23,605 bases of DNA from a virus. The translations under genes and the position numbers were made by a program. Position 1 is the stretch's first letter, and every line of letters begins with the position of its first letter. Under the pieces are notes generated by a model, which was not told the DNA's origin, made no database searches, and saw nothing but the letters and a program-made list of their open reading frames with translations. The stretch is taken from IMG/VR virus record IMGVR_UViG_3300047299_000035, positions 1 to 23,605 of that record. One strand, given 5' to 3'. Shown here piece after piece: positions 1 through 6,376 of this stretch.

Positions 1-554
1 ATGCTCTTCATCACTATGACTACAAATCTAAAAACAAGTCTGGTATCTCAAATGGTCAAACAACTATTGTAGAGAATGGTCAATATAAGCGTGTTAACGC
101 TACAACTATTCTGCGTGATCATATTACACGTAAAGAATATGTCTTTACTGATACTGCTGCCCAGCAAACCGGTGTTCTTCTTCAACTTATGAAAGATCGT
201 TATAACGCACGAGTTACTGGGTTCTATATTCTTGGTAGTTCTCATAGAAACGTAGAACGTTTCATTCAGTATAATACTGAAGAAGAACTCATTAAAAAGA
301 ATGGTGGTCGTTATCATATGACAATCGAACTTCAGGCTAAACTTCGTAAAGATAAAGCTGCTGTTGTTAAGTATATTCCAGGCCGTGATGAAATGTACTT
401 GATCTTGAGTACAAATAAGATCATTGACGAAGACTTGGAAAATGTAAATTCTGATATGACTGCGACACAAATTTCTAAACAACTTACGAAGATGTTCACT
501 ACCCGTAAAACATCTAGGGTTGTGTTGAATAGTTTCATTGGAGTCGTTGCCTGA
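1..554 (+). CDS. C-terminal part of a probable VWA/CobT-like phage protein (5' partial)
   Basis: The frame is open from the window edge to TGA at 552-554, so only about the last 183 residues are present; the ATG at 189 is internal. The fragment has alternating strand/helix character, including the hydrophobic strand VTGFYILGSS and a basic C-terminus ending in LNSFIGVVA. It lies directly before a CobS/MoxR-like AAA+ ATPase. Such ATPases are typically encoded beside a von Willebrand factor A (CobT-like) partner, and a helix plus central strand of that fold would suit this fragment. The VWA metal site (DxSxS) would lie upstream of the window, so the assignment is contextual. The chaperone or metallochelatase-like role is inferred. 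It could equally be an unrelated conserved phage protein. Confidence 0.4.
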   Translation, partial: ALHHYDYKSKNKSGISNGQTTIVENGQYKRVNATTILRDHITRKEYVFTDTAAQQTGVLLQLMKDRYNARVTGFYILGSSHRNVERFIQYNTEEELIKKNGGRYHMTIELQAKLRKDKAAVVKYIPGRDEMYLILSTNKIIDEDLENVNSDMTATQISKQLTKMFTTRKTSRVVLNSFIGVVA

Positions 555-571
555 CAAAGGCTTGATGGCTA

Positions 572-600
572 TTTACAATAATTCGTCCATTTGATATAAT
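572..600 (+). promoter_or_regulatory. Sigma70-like promoter driving the CobS-like gene
   Basis: A TTTACA box (572-577) is separated by exactly 17 bp from TATAAT (595-600), with TGA just before the -10 giving an extended -10. Transcription would start about 7 bases after the -10, that is at or next to the ATG at 607. The architecture recurs at 1729, 2451, 7590 and 14934. Confidence 0.65.
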
Positions 601-606
601 TATATT

Positions 607-1722
607 ATGAAAACTGATCAAACATTCCTCGATACCCTCTTTCAAGAATTTCCTGACACTAAAACGTCTGGACATGTAAATCGTGCACAGATTGCACGTG
701 TCATGGAAGTACTTGATACCTCTAAATGGCCAACATGGCTTATGCAACACAAGGCAGGACGTGGTCTTTACGTACTTCCTGGAAGTAAAGCTGTACATAA
801 AGAAGAACCACAACCAGTGATTGTTAACATGGAAGATACATCTAGTCTTGTCCCTAAAGTAGATTCAAATTACGTCCCCTTTGGAAATCATAAAGACATT
901 GATACTATTATCAAGTCGCGCCAATTCTATCCTGCTTATATTAGTGGACCTACAGGCAATGGTAAGTCTACAACAGTTGAACAGGCCTGCGCTAAAAACA
1001 AGCGTCCTCTCATTCGTGTTAACTTGAACATGATGACTGATGAAGATCAACTTATTGGATCTAAAACTCTAGTCGATGGAAACGTGGAAGTTGTAGAAGG
1101 TCCAGTTATCATTGCTATGCGTAATGGTATTCCCCTTCTACTCGACGAAATTGATGCAGGTTCGGCAAACACATTGCTATGTTTGCAACCTATCCTTGAA
1201 GGAAAGCCATATTACTTCAAGCTTAAAAATGAATTGATCTATCCTGCTCCAGGCTTTACTGTATTTGCCACTGCAAATACTAAAGGTAAAGGCAGTGATG
1301 ATGGTCGATACATTGGTACTAACGTTCTTAACGAAGCATTCCTAGAACGTTTTGCAATCACGTTTAACCAAGACTACCCAAGTGCTTCTGTTGAACGTAA
1401 GATTGTCATGAATCTAATGAAGTCCTTGTCTTGTGAAGATGAAGAATTTGCAGATACCCTTACCAAATGGGCTGATGCAATTCGTAGGACTTTTGCAGAT
1501 GGTGGTGTGGATGAAACCATTACTACTCGTCGATTGGTACATATTGTACGTGCTTATTCTATCTTTAAAGATAAGAAGAAAGCAGTAGAACTTTGTATTA
1601 ATCGATTTGATGACATCACTCGAAATGCATTTGCAAATCTTTTTGAGAAGGTGTCTACTCCGGAAGTTCCACAAACTCCTGAAGTTCAAATTGAACAAAA
1701 GGATGTTGAAATCCCATTCTAA
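607..1722 (+). CDS. cobS: CobS/MoxR-like AAA+ ATPase
   Basis: A 371-residue AAA+ ATPase of the CobS/MoxR type, a family that uses ATP to remodel protein complexes or support metal insertion with a VWA partner. Visible motifs: Walker A GPTGNGKS (residues 114-121), Walker B LLLDEID (177-183), sensor-1 ATAN (221-224) and an ERF arginine-finger motif (247-249). Residues about 20-60 form a separate N-terminal module ending in GRGLYVLPG that recurs in the next gene. CobS-like genes are common in marine T4-like phages, where their role is unproven; a part in tail or head assembly or in cofactor metabolism has been suggested. No Shine-Dalgarno is visible before the ATG, which sits about where the upstream promoter should start, so a leaderless transcript is possible. 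The preceding partial gene is the likely partner. Confidence 0.85.
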   Translation: MKTDQTFLDTLFQEFPDTKTSGHVNRAQIARVMEVLDTSKWPTWLMQHKAGRGLYVLPGSKAVHKEEPQPVIVNMEDTSSLVPKVDSNYVPFGNHKDIDTIIKSRQFYPAYISGPTGNGKSTTVEQACAKNKRPLIRVNLNMMTDEDQLIGSKTLVDGNVEVVEGPVIIAMRNGIPLLLDEIDAGSANTLLCLQPILEGKPYYFKLKNELIYPAPGFTVFATANTKGKGSDDGRYIGTNVLNEAFLERFAITFNQDYPSASVERKIVMNLMKSLSCEDEEFADTLTKWADAIRRTFADGGVDETITTRRLVHIVRAYSIFKDKKKAVELCINRFDDITRNAFANLFEKVSTPEVPQTPEVQIEQKDVEIPF

Positions 1723-1728
1723 TTGGGG

Positions 1729-1757
1729 TGTACAATTATTCCGGGTTGTGATATAAT
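1729..1757 (+). promoter_or_regulatory. Sigma70-like promoter upstream of the 118-aa gene
   Basis: TGTACA (1729-1734), a 17-bp spacer and TATAAT (1752-1757), with TGTGA immediately before the -10 (extended -10). The spacer shares its ACAATTATT start and TTGTGA end with the promoter at 14934-14962. An AAGGA ribosome site at 1767-1771 and ATG at 1780 follow. Confidence 0.75.
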
Positions 1758-1779
1758 TTAACTATCAAGGACTTTTATT

Positions 1780-2136
1780 ATGAACTATTCTGATCTGACA
1801 AAAACTCAAAAGCGTTGTATTGATGCTTTCGTTAAACTTCGCCCTGAACTTGCTTCACAGGAAACGATTACTCGTACTGAAATTGAATATATGTTTAAAC
1901 AGTTGTATGACAACCGTACAACTGGTGGCGAAAAGATTGGTTACCCAATGTGGTTGGTTAAGGGTGAAAAGACTGGTCGTGGTGTTTACAAATTCCCTGC
2001 ACCAAGTCTTGCCAAAACTGAAGTTAAACCTTCTAAGTCTGTGAAATCTAATTCTATTCCTCAAATCAAAAGTGATGAAGAAGATAAAGAATTTTTTACA
2101 GATCTTAAAGAATATGGTATTATGGAAACAGCTTAA
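1780..2136 (+). CDS. Small protein sharing the N-terminal module of the CobS-like ATPase
   Basis: A 118-residue protein of unknown function. Residues about 28-75 resemble residues 21-60 of the preceding ATPase: both have a helix pair followed by a pattern P-x-W-L, a short basic stretch, then G-R-G-x-Y-x-x-P (here GYPMWLVKG and GRGVYKFP; there WPTWLMQ and GRGLYVLP). The fold may be a small winged-helix or adaptor domain. The remainder is a charged, probably disordered tail. It has its own promoter, an AAGGA ribosome site eight bases before the ATG, and a strong terminator after it, so it is a single-gene unit. A sensible inference is that it binds the same partner or nucleic acid as the ATPase N-terminus. 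No enzymatic motif is seen. Confidence 0.7.
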   Translation: MNYSDLTKTQKRCIDAFVKLRPELASQETITRTEIEYMFKQLYDNRTTGGEKIGYPMWLVKGEKTGRGVYKFPAPSLAKTEVKPSKSVKSNSIPQIKSDEEDKEFFTDLKEYGIMETA

Positions 2137-2156
2137 CAAACAAGCTATACACTTTT

Positions 2157-2183
2157 AGGCGTAAGCAATTGCGCCTCTTTTTT
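2157..2183 (+). terminator. Rho-independent terminator with GNRA loop
   Basis: The stem AGGCGTAA (2157-2164) pairs with TTGCGCCT (2169-2176) across a GCAA tetraloop, with one T-G wobble, followed by CTTTTTT. It closes the 118-aa gene unit. The next gene's ATG is only 16 bases after the T-run, so read-through or a promoter not recognised here must feed it. Confidence 0.85.
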
Positions 2184-2198
2184 AACTATGGAGTTATT

Positions 2199-2444
2199 AT
2201 GACTAAACTTTCTCGTCTTGAAGCTTATTTGAAATCCGGTTCTACCGCAACCCCACGCCAAATTACTGGTATGTTTGGTTTGCAGAATCCTACCGCAGCA
2301 ATCCATGCACTACGCAGCAAAGGCGTTTGTGTATATGCAAACGAAGCAACTCTTTCCACTGGTGAGCGTACAGTCAAGTATGCAGTTGGTACTCCAACTA
2401 AGAAGATGATTCAGATGGCACATGCGTTGGGTCTCTTTGCGTAA
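2199..2444 (+). CDS. Small helix-turn-helix protein
   Basis: An 81-residue protein. The longer frame could start at the TTG at 2169, but that codon lies inside the terminator hairpin; the ATG at 2199 has a GGAG ribosome site five bases upstream and is preferred. Residues about 1-60 look like a winged helix-turn-helix: a helix (LEAYLKSG), then a PRQITGMFGL helix, a recognition-helix-like NPTAAIHALRSKG, and a beta-wing (VYANEATLSTGERTVKYAVG). Such short HTH proteins are frequent in phages and may act as transcription or DNA-packaging regulators; the specific role here is unknown. It is followed by a composite terminator/promoter. Confidence 0.7.
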   Translation: MTKLSRLEAYLKSGSTATPRQITGMFGLQNPTAAIHALRSKGVCVYANEATLSTGERTVKYAVGTPTKKMIQMAHALGLFA

Positions 2445-2450
2445 TTAAAT

Positions 2451-2479
2451 TGTACTTTAAAGAGGGATCCTAGTATAAT
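2451..2479 (+). promoter_or_regulatory. Sigma70-like promoter whose -10 lies in a terminator hairpin
   Basis: TGTACT (2451-2456), a 17-bp spacer and TATAAT (2474-2479). The -10 is located in the apical part of the hairpin at 2463-2493. The predicted start (about 2486) falls at the beginning of the hairpin's 3' arm, so transcripts from this promoter could not form the terminator. Confidence 0.7.
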
Positions 2480-2497
2480 ATACTTGGGTCCCTTTTT
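2463..2497 (+). terminator. Terminator overlapping a promoter
   Basis: AGGGATCC (2463-2470) pairs with GGGTCCCT (2486-2493) with one wobble. The stem continues after a T/T mismatch with AGTAT/ATACT, leaving an AAT loop, and is followed by TTTTT. It terminates transcription from the HTH gene, while the promoter at 2451-2479 restarts it. Confidence 0.8.
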
Positions 2498-2508
2498 ATT
2501 TTAACATT

Positions 2509-2874
2509 ATGGCAAGAGAAACAATGGTTACTGCAAAAGATAAAAAGAAAGATGCTGTAGCAGCATCTCAAAATGCTACAACTGGAGGACGTAAGTTTGA
2601 TGGCAACAAACTTGAATATGGACTTATTCCACCTCTAGCAATGAAAGAAATGGTGAAGGTACTTACCTTCGGCGCACAAAAGTACGAGCGTGATAACTGG
2701 AAAAAAGTCCCAGATTCTAAGCGCAGATATTTTGATGCTTTAGAGCGCCATGTTTGGGCATGGAAGATGGGCGAACAACTCGATCCTGAGTCTGGTATTC
2801 ATCATCTTGCACACGCAATGTGTTGCTTAGCTTTCCTCTACGAACATGACATTGAATATTCTAAAGGCGAATAA
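2509..2874 (+). CDS. MazG-like dATP/dGTP diphosphohydrolase-family protein
   Basis: A 121-residue protein matching the dATP/dGTP diphosphohydrolase N-terminal family (formerly DUF5664), a branch of the all-alpha MazG-like pyrophosphohydrolases that cleave dNTPs to dNMPs. Signature stretches: RKFDGNKLEYGLIPPLAM (residues 28-45), FGAQKYERDNW (54-64), the helix FDALERHVWAWKMGE and HHLAHAMCCLAFLYE. The acidic and histidine residues would coordinate Mg2+ and phosphates. Members of this family associate with nucleotide-pool remodelling in phages with modified DNA (MazZ), although the exact substrate cannot be read here. Two starts are possible, ATG 2509 (no clear ribosome site) or ATG 2524 (weak AGAG before it); the first 25 residues are low-complexity. 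It is first in an operon leading into gp45, with a TAATG overlap to the next gene. Confidence 0.75.
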   Translation: MARETMVTAKDKKKDAVAASQNATTGGRKFDGNKLEYGLIPPLAMKEMVKVLTFGAQKYERDNWKKVPDSKRRYFDALERHVWAWKMGEQLDPESGIHHLAHAMCCLAFLYEHDIEYSKGE

Positions 2875-3230
2875 TGTTTAACTTTTTTAAAAAACCAGAA
2901 GTCGTTGTTGAAAAACAAAAATCTACAAGAGAAGAACTGTTAGAGAACGAGATTGATAATCTTAAGCACTACATTGCTTCACTAGAAGATAAAGCAAGAA
3001 AGTGTACATTCTCCTTTGATTTTAAAGCAGTGAATGCATTCTCTGTAGAGCGCAATTGGAATAATGGCAAGGTTTGCACTGTCATTGGATACACTGTAGA
3101 TGAACAAACAATTCATGATGGTGGTAAAATTCTAGATAAGCAAATCGTAAAGGAGTGGTATCTCTATTGCTCTGAAGAACAACATGAAAAGCTCGTAAAA
3201 GAATTTAACGAGCACAAGAAAGGAAACTGA
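2874..3230 (+). CDS. Hypothetical protein with N-terminal coiled coil
   Basis: A 118-residue unknown protein. It starts with MFNFFKK, then a charged helical segment (residues about 15-43, ELLENEIDNLKHYIASLEDK) likely to form a coiled coil. A predicted beta-rich part follows (FSFDFKAVNAFSVERNW, VCTVIGYTV), then a helical basic C-terminus. The ATG shares its A with the stop of the previous gene (TAATG), and an AAAGG ribosome site precedes it. The stop overlaps the start of gp45 (TGATG), so the protein is co-translated with replication genes. No enzyme motif is seen, and a function linked to the clamp would be a guess. Confidence 0.65.
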   Translation: MFNFFKKPEVVVEKQKSTREELLENEIDNLKHYIASLEDKARKCTFSFDFKAVNAFSVERNWNNGKVCTVIGYTVDEQTIHDGGKILDKQIVKEWYLYCSEEQHEKLVKEFNEHKKGN

Positions 3231-3889
3231 TGGAACTCTCTAAAGACACACTGTCTCTTATTAAAAACTTTGCAAGCATTAATGGTAGTCTAATGCTTAA
3301 AGCTGGAAACAAGCTTGCTACTATTTCTGAAGGCAAGAATGTGATGGCAGAAGTAAGTATCTCTGAAGACCTACCACTTGATTTTGGAATTTACGATCTT
3401 AATGAATTTCTAAATGTTGTATCTCTCTTCCAAACTACAAACCTCGAATTCTCGGAAAAGTACGTCATGGTTTCCGACGGCGGATCTAGCAAGATCAAAT
3501 ACTTCGCAGCAGGTGAAGGTGTTGTTAAAGCAGCACCAACAACAATCAAGTTCCCAGGTGCAGATGTTATCTTTACGCTCGAAGCCGCTCAACTGGCTAT
3601 GATTCAACGAACTTCTTCTGTGCTTAAAGCATCCGATGTTTCTATCGTAGGCGTTGATGGAGCACTAAAGGTTATTGTTTCTGATAAAAAGAATGATACT
3701 TCTAATGCGTATGAAGTTACTATCGGTGAAACCGACGAAACATTCAAAGCCAATATTAAAGTTGAAAACTTGAAGATGCTTCCTAACGACTATGAAGTTT
3801 CTATTTCCAAGAAAAAGATTTCTAAATTCAAACATACCGCATCCGACCTAACTTACTACGTTGCAATCGAAGCTGACTCGGAGTTCTGA
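3230..3889 (+). CDS. 45: Sliding clamp (DNA polymerase processivity factor gp45)
   Basis: A 219-residue homologue of T4 gp45 (228 residues), the trimeric ring loaded by gp44/gp62 that tethers gp43 to DNA and, in T4, activates late transcription. The N-terminus MELSKDTLSLIKNFASINGS parallels T4 MKLSKDTTALLKNFATINSG. The DFGIYDLNEFLNVVSLF block (residues about 51-67) matches T4 FDVAIYDLNGFLGILSL, and the C-terminus YYVAIEADSEF matches T4 YVVALEADS. A GAAAGGAAA ribosome site precedes an ATG overlapping the upstream stop. It is followed by a membrane microprotein and the clamp loader. Since late TATAAATA promoters occur in this window, a gp45-dependent late switch as in T4 is plausible. Confidence 0.95.
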   Translation: MELSKDTLSLIKNFASINGSLMLKAGNKLATISEGKNVMAEVSISEDLPLDFGIYDLNEFLNVVSLFQTTNLEFSEKYVMVSDGGSSKIKYFAAGEGVVKAAPTTIKFPGADVIFTLEAAQLAMIQRTSSVLKASDVSIVGVDGALKVIVSDKKNDTSNAYEVTIGETDETFKANIKVENLKMLPNDYEVSISKKKISKFKHTASDLTYYVAIEADSEF

Positions 3890-4032
3890 TGATAGGAGAT
3901 GTATTTAAAGGAGTAAGTGAAACTATCGCTTTTGGTTTCATTCTTCTTTGTATCTTCGTTCCACTAGGCTTATGGAAACTAGTGGACATCATCATTTGGT
4001 TATATAAACATGTGAGTATTACTATATTATGA
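3889..4032 (+). CDS. Small membrane protein between gp45 and gp44
   Basis: A 47-residue reading frame. The ATG overlaps the gp45 stop (TGATG) and the TGA overlaps the gp44 start (ATGA), which is strong positional evidence for translation. Residues about 13-37 are strongly hydrophobic (IAFGFILLCIFVPLGLWKLV), followed by a second hydrophobic, aromatic stretch (DIIIWLYKHV), indicating one or two membrane passes. It has no recognised homologue. gp44 has no clear ribosome site of its own, so one function of this frame may be to couple gp44 translation to gp45. A role in attaching replication to the membrane is speculative. Confidence 0.65.
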   Translation: MIGDVFKGVSETIAFGFILLCIFVPLGLWKLVDIIIWLYKHVSITIL

Positions 4033-4967
4033 GCAAACAATATCTGTGGGTAGAAAAGTATCGTCCTCAAACGATTGACGAATGTATTCTACCAGATTCA
4101 ATGAAAAAGACTTTCCGTGAGTTTATTAACTCCGGAGAATTGCCAAACTTCTTGTTTTGTGGAGGCGCTGGTGTAGGTAAGACTACAGTTGCTAAAGCTC
4201 TCTGCAATGAGATTGGTGCAGAATATCTTTTCATTAACGGTTCTGAGGAATCTGGTATTGATGTTCTTCGTAATAAGATTAAGAATTTTGCATCGTCAGT
4301 TTCGCTTACTGATGCAAAGAAAGTAGTTATTCTAGATGAAGCGGATTATCTTAACGCTAATAGTACTCAGCCTGCTCTTCGTGGTTTTATTGAAGAGTTC
4401 AGTAATAACTGTAGGTTCATCTTCACCTGTAACTTCAAAAACCGAATCATCGAACCTCTGCATTCTCGCTGTGCAGTGGTCGAATTCAAAATAGAAAATT
4501 CTGAAAAGCCAAAGATTGCTGCAGGTTTCTATAGACGTGTTCTTGATATTCTTTCACAAGAAAAGATTGAAGCTGATGGTAAAGTTATCGCCGAAATTAT
4601 CACTAAATATTTCCCTGATTATCGTCGTGTTCTCAATGAACTCCAACGATATTCTGTCAGTGGTACTATTGATGCTGGCATTCTTGTCAATCTTGGTGAT
4701 GAGTCTTACGTCGAACTCGTAAAGAATCTTAAAGTAAAGAACTTTACTGAAGTTCGTAAATGGGTTGGTAAGAACAGTGACATTGAATCAACAGAACTAT
4801 TTCGTAAACTATACGACAAAGCTGTTGACTATCTAGAACTTGGATCTATTCCACAATTGGTTTTGATTCTTGCAGATTATCAATATAAGGCTGCATTTGT
4901 TGCAGATCGTGAAATTAATACGATGGCAGCACTTACAGAAATCATGGGTCAACTAAAATTTAAATAA
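4029..4967 (+). CDS. 44: Clamp loader large subunit gp44 (AAA+ ATPase)
   Basis: A 312-residue homologue of T4 gp44 (319 residues), which forms a 4:1 complex with gp62 and uses ATP to open and load the gp45 clamp. It begins with LWVEKYRPQTIDECILP, the RFC/gp44 box, followed by Walker A GGAGVGKTT (residues 45-53), Walker B VVILDEAD (99-106), sensor-1 IFTCN (131-135) and the SRC arginine-finger motif (146-148) typical of clamp loaders. The C-terminal region is the helical collar. No Shine-Dalgarno is seen; the ATG lies in an ATGA overlap with the membrane microprotein, so translation is probably coupled. The small subunit gp62 follows after one intervening gene. Confidence 0.95.
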   Translation: MSKQYLWVEKYRPQTIDECILPDSMKKTFREFINSGELPNFLFCGGAGVGKTTVAKALCNEIGAEYLFINGSEESGIDVLRNKIKNFASSVSLTDAKKVVILDEADYLNANSTQPALRGFIEEFSNNCRFIFTCNFKNRIIEPLHSRCAVVEFKIENSEKPKIAAGFYRRVLDILSQEKIEADGKVIAEIITKYFPDYRRVLNELQRYSVSGTIDAGILVNLGDESYVELVKNLKVKNFTEVRKWVGKNSDIESTELFRKLYDKAVDYLELGSIPQLVLILADYQYKAAFVADREINTMAALTEIMGQLKFK

Positions 4968-4968
4968 A

Positions 4969-5292
4969 ATGGAAACTACATTATTGTATATCTTTGTTGG
5001 TGCTATCTGGTTTTTCATAGGCTGGAAAGCTCGTGAAATTCATGCTATGCGTATGATGAATAAAGTAATCGATCAAGTTACTGAAGATACTGTTGACGAA
5101 TTTAGAAAGAAAGTTATTGACGTTAAAGTTGAAAGTCATGATGGTCAACTTTTTGTTTATAAAAAAGATGATGGCAGTTATCTAGCACACGGTGATAATA
5201 AGACTACACTAGAAGATATTCTTAATGAAAAGTTTCCAGGTAAGTTGTTTAATGCTTCTCCTGAAGATTTAGAAAAGCTTAACGCCCAATGA
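4969..5292 (+). CDS. N-terminally membrane-anchored hypothetical protein
   Basis: A 107-residue protein with an N-terminal transmembrane helix (residues about 4-20, TLLYIFVGAIWFFIGWK) followed by a positive KAREIH boundary, suggesting that the remainder is cytoplasmic. The soluble part contains a helix (about 30-48) and a compact region DGQLFVYKKDDGSYLAHG resembling a small beta-hairpin, then DILNEKFPGK. It starts one base after the gp44 stop without an evident ribosome site and overlaps gp62 by ATGA, so it is translationally embedded in the clamp-loader operon. Insertion of membrane proteins among the clamp genes is unusual compared with T4. Function unknown. Confidence 0.65.
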   Translation: METTLLYIFVGAIWFFIGWKAREIHAMRMMNKVIDQVTEDTVDEFRKKVIDVKVESHDGQLFVYKKDDGSYLAHGDNKTTLEDILNEKFPGKLFNASPEDLEKLNAQ

Positions 5293-5669
5293 GTTTTTTT
5301 GATTTTTTAAATGCAATCAATGACACTAAGAAAGATCTTTTAAAAGAAGATCCTCTTAGTGAAAAAGATTATGTACCATTCATGGTAAATCGTGGATTGT
5401 CTTACTTTCCGGATACAATTTTGTATGCAAATGAAATGAATCAGCATGCAAGTATTCCGAAAGATTGGCAGTTTGACTTTTATCGAATTGGTGTGTCTAA
5501 ACGTAAACGTTTTTCAAAATGGCATAAACAAGAAAAGATTCAAGAAGATGTTAAGCTTCTGATGAATGAGTATGACTATTCACATCAGAAAGCACTTCAA
5601 ATTATAGATCTTATTTCTGAAAAGCAAATTCAAGAATTGCGTGATAAGTATAAAACAGGAGGTCGTTAA
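5289..5669 (+). CDS. 62: Clamp loader small subunit gp62
   Basis: A 126-residue homologue of T4 gp62, the single non-ATPase subunit of the clamp loader. Key similarity: KDYVPFMVNRGLSYFPDTIL with a following NEMN (T4 [20 protein letters not shown], then YAMN) and VSKRKRFSKWHK (T4 VPRGKRYGKWAK). It is about 60 residues shorter than the T4 protein (187), lacking most of the T4 N-terminal segment and the long C-terminal tail; short forms are usual in cyanophage-like T4 relatives. The ATG overlaps the previous stop (ATGA). The C-terminal region is helical and basic. RegA follows, preserving the T4 order 45-44-62-regA-43 with insertions. Confidence 0.9.
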   Translation: MSFFDFLNAINDTKKDLLKEDPLSEKDYVPFMVNRGLSYFPDTILYANEMNQHASIPKDWQFDFYRIGVSKRKRFSKWHKQEKIQEDVKLLMNEYDYSHQKALQIIDLISEKQIQELRDKYKTGGR

Positions 5670-5672
5670 ACG

Positions 5673-5680
5673 TATAAATA
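5673..5680 (+). promoter_or_regulatory. T4-type late promoter box before regA
   Basis: An exact TATAAATA, the T4 late-promoter -10 consensus, lies in the 60-bp gap after gp62, about 50 bases before the regA start. It is one of two exact copies found in intergenic DNA here. Confidence 0.5.
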
Positions 5681-5729
5681 CTATAGTCTAATGCTTAATT
5701 ATGACAATTATTAGAAGAAGGAATGTGAA

Positions 5730-6152
5730 ATGACTGTAGAATTAATTTATTACGATTGGTCACCCGACTCAATGCTTGAAGTGACGTTACCTGAACCAGA
5801 TAATTTTTTAAAGGTTCGTGAAACTCTCACTCGTATCGGAGTGGCATCAAAAAAAGATAAAACACTATATCAATCTTGCCATATTTTACATAAGCAAGGT
5901 AGATATTTTATTGTTCACTTCAAAGAATTGTTTGCGCTCGACGGTAAAGAGGCTAACATTACTTTAGGAGATATTGAACGCAGAAATACTATTGCCGGTC
6001 TATTAACAGACTGGGGATTGTTGAAGATCGTTACTCCGGCGAAAGCAGAGAAACGTGTTTCGTTGTCGCAGATTAAGGTGGTATCCTTCAAGGAGAAAGC
6101 CGACTGGACTTTAACCGCCAAATATAATATTGGCAAAAAACCAACTAAGTAA
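5730..6152 (+). CDS. regA: RegA translational repressor
   Basis: A 140-residue homologue of T4 RegA (122 residues), an RNA-binding protein that represses translation of many early mRNAs by covering their ribosome-binding sites. Near-identical blocks: DNFLKVRETLTRIG, then KDKTLYQSCHILHKQGRYFI, HFKELF, DIERRNTIAGLLTDWGL, and near the C-terminus VVSFKEKADWTLTAKYNIG. An extra N-terminal segment of roughly ten residues precedes the T4-like start, and a short basic tail follows. The ribosome site is AAGGAATGTGAA before the ATG; in T4 RegA represses its own synthesis, and the A/T-rich initiator region would allow that here. A late promoter box lies upstream, in addition to any read-through from gp62. 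Confidence 0.95.
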   Translation: MTVELIYYDWSPDSMLEVTLPEPDNFLKVRETLTRIGVASKKDKTLYQSCHILHKQGRYFIVHFKELFALDGKEANITLGDIERRNTIAGLLTDWGLLKIVTPAKAEKRVSLSQIKVVSFKEKADWTLTAKYNIGKKPTK

Positions 6153-6163
6153 ATGGAGAAACC

Positions 6164-6376
6164 ATGCTAAAATTTGAATTGACTCTTGACGAAGCTAACC
6201 TTATTCTTGCTGCACTGAGCAAGGCACCCTTTGAACAGGTTGCAGGTTTGATCGGCAAACTTCGTGAACAGGCTCAGCCTCAACTTCCAGCTCTTGAAGC
6301 AGCACAACGTGCAGCTCAAGAAGCAGCACAGAAGACTATGGAAGAAACGCCACTAGAGCGTAAACTTCCTAATTAA
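6164..6376 (+). CDS. Small conserved phage protein, helical, Ala/Gln-rich
   Basis: A 70-residue protein. The N-terminal half (FELTLDEANLILAALSKAPF then EQVAGLIGKLREQ) is an amphipathic helical pattern familiar from short conserved proteins of marine T4-like phages. The second half is an Ala/Gln/Glu-rich helix likely to be a coiled coil. It starts 11 bases after regA with a GGAG ribosome site. Function is unknown. Downstream lies the structured 200-bp gap before hsp20. Confidence 0.7.
   Translation: MLKFELTLDEANLILAALSKAPFEQVAGLIGKLREQAQPQLPALEAAQRAAQEAAQKTMEETPLERKLPN

Noticed and set aside
48-557. 169-aa reverse-strand reading frame
   Set aside because: It is antisense to the clearly coding C-terminal frame on the + strand, has no family resemblance and no ribosome site; all other genes are on +.
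2146-2174. TATACA -35-like box upstream of the HTH gene
   Set aside because: No -10 is found 16-18 bp downstream; that position is inside the terminator hairpin.
2169-2198. TTG start extending the HTH gene upstream
   Set aside because: The TTG lies in the 3' arm of a strong terminator hairpin and has no ribosome site; ATG 2199 has GGAG.
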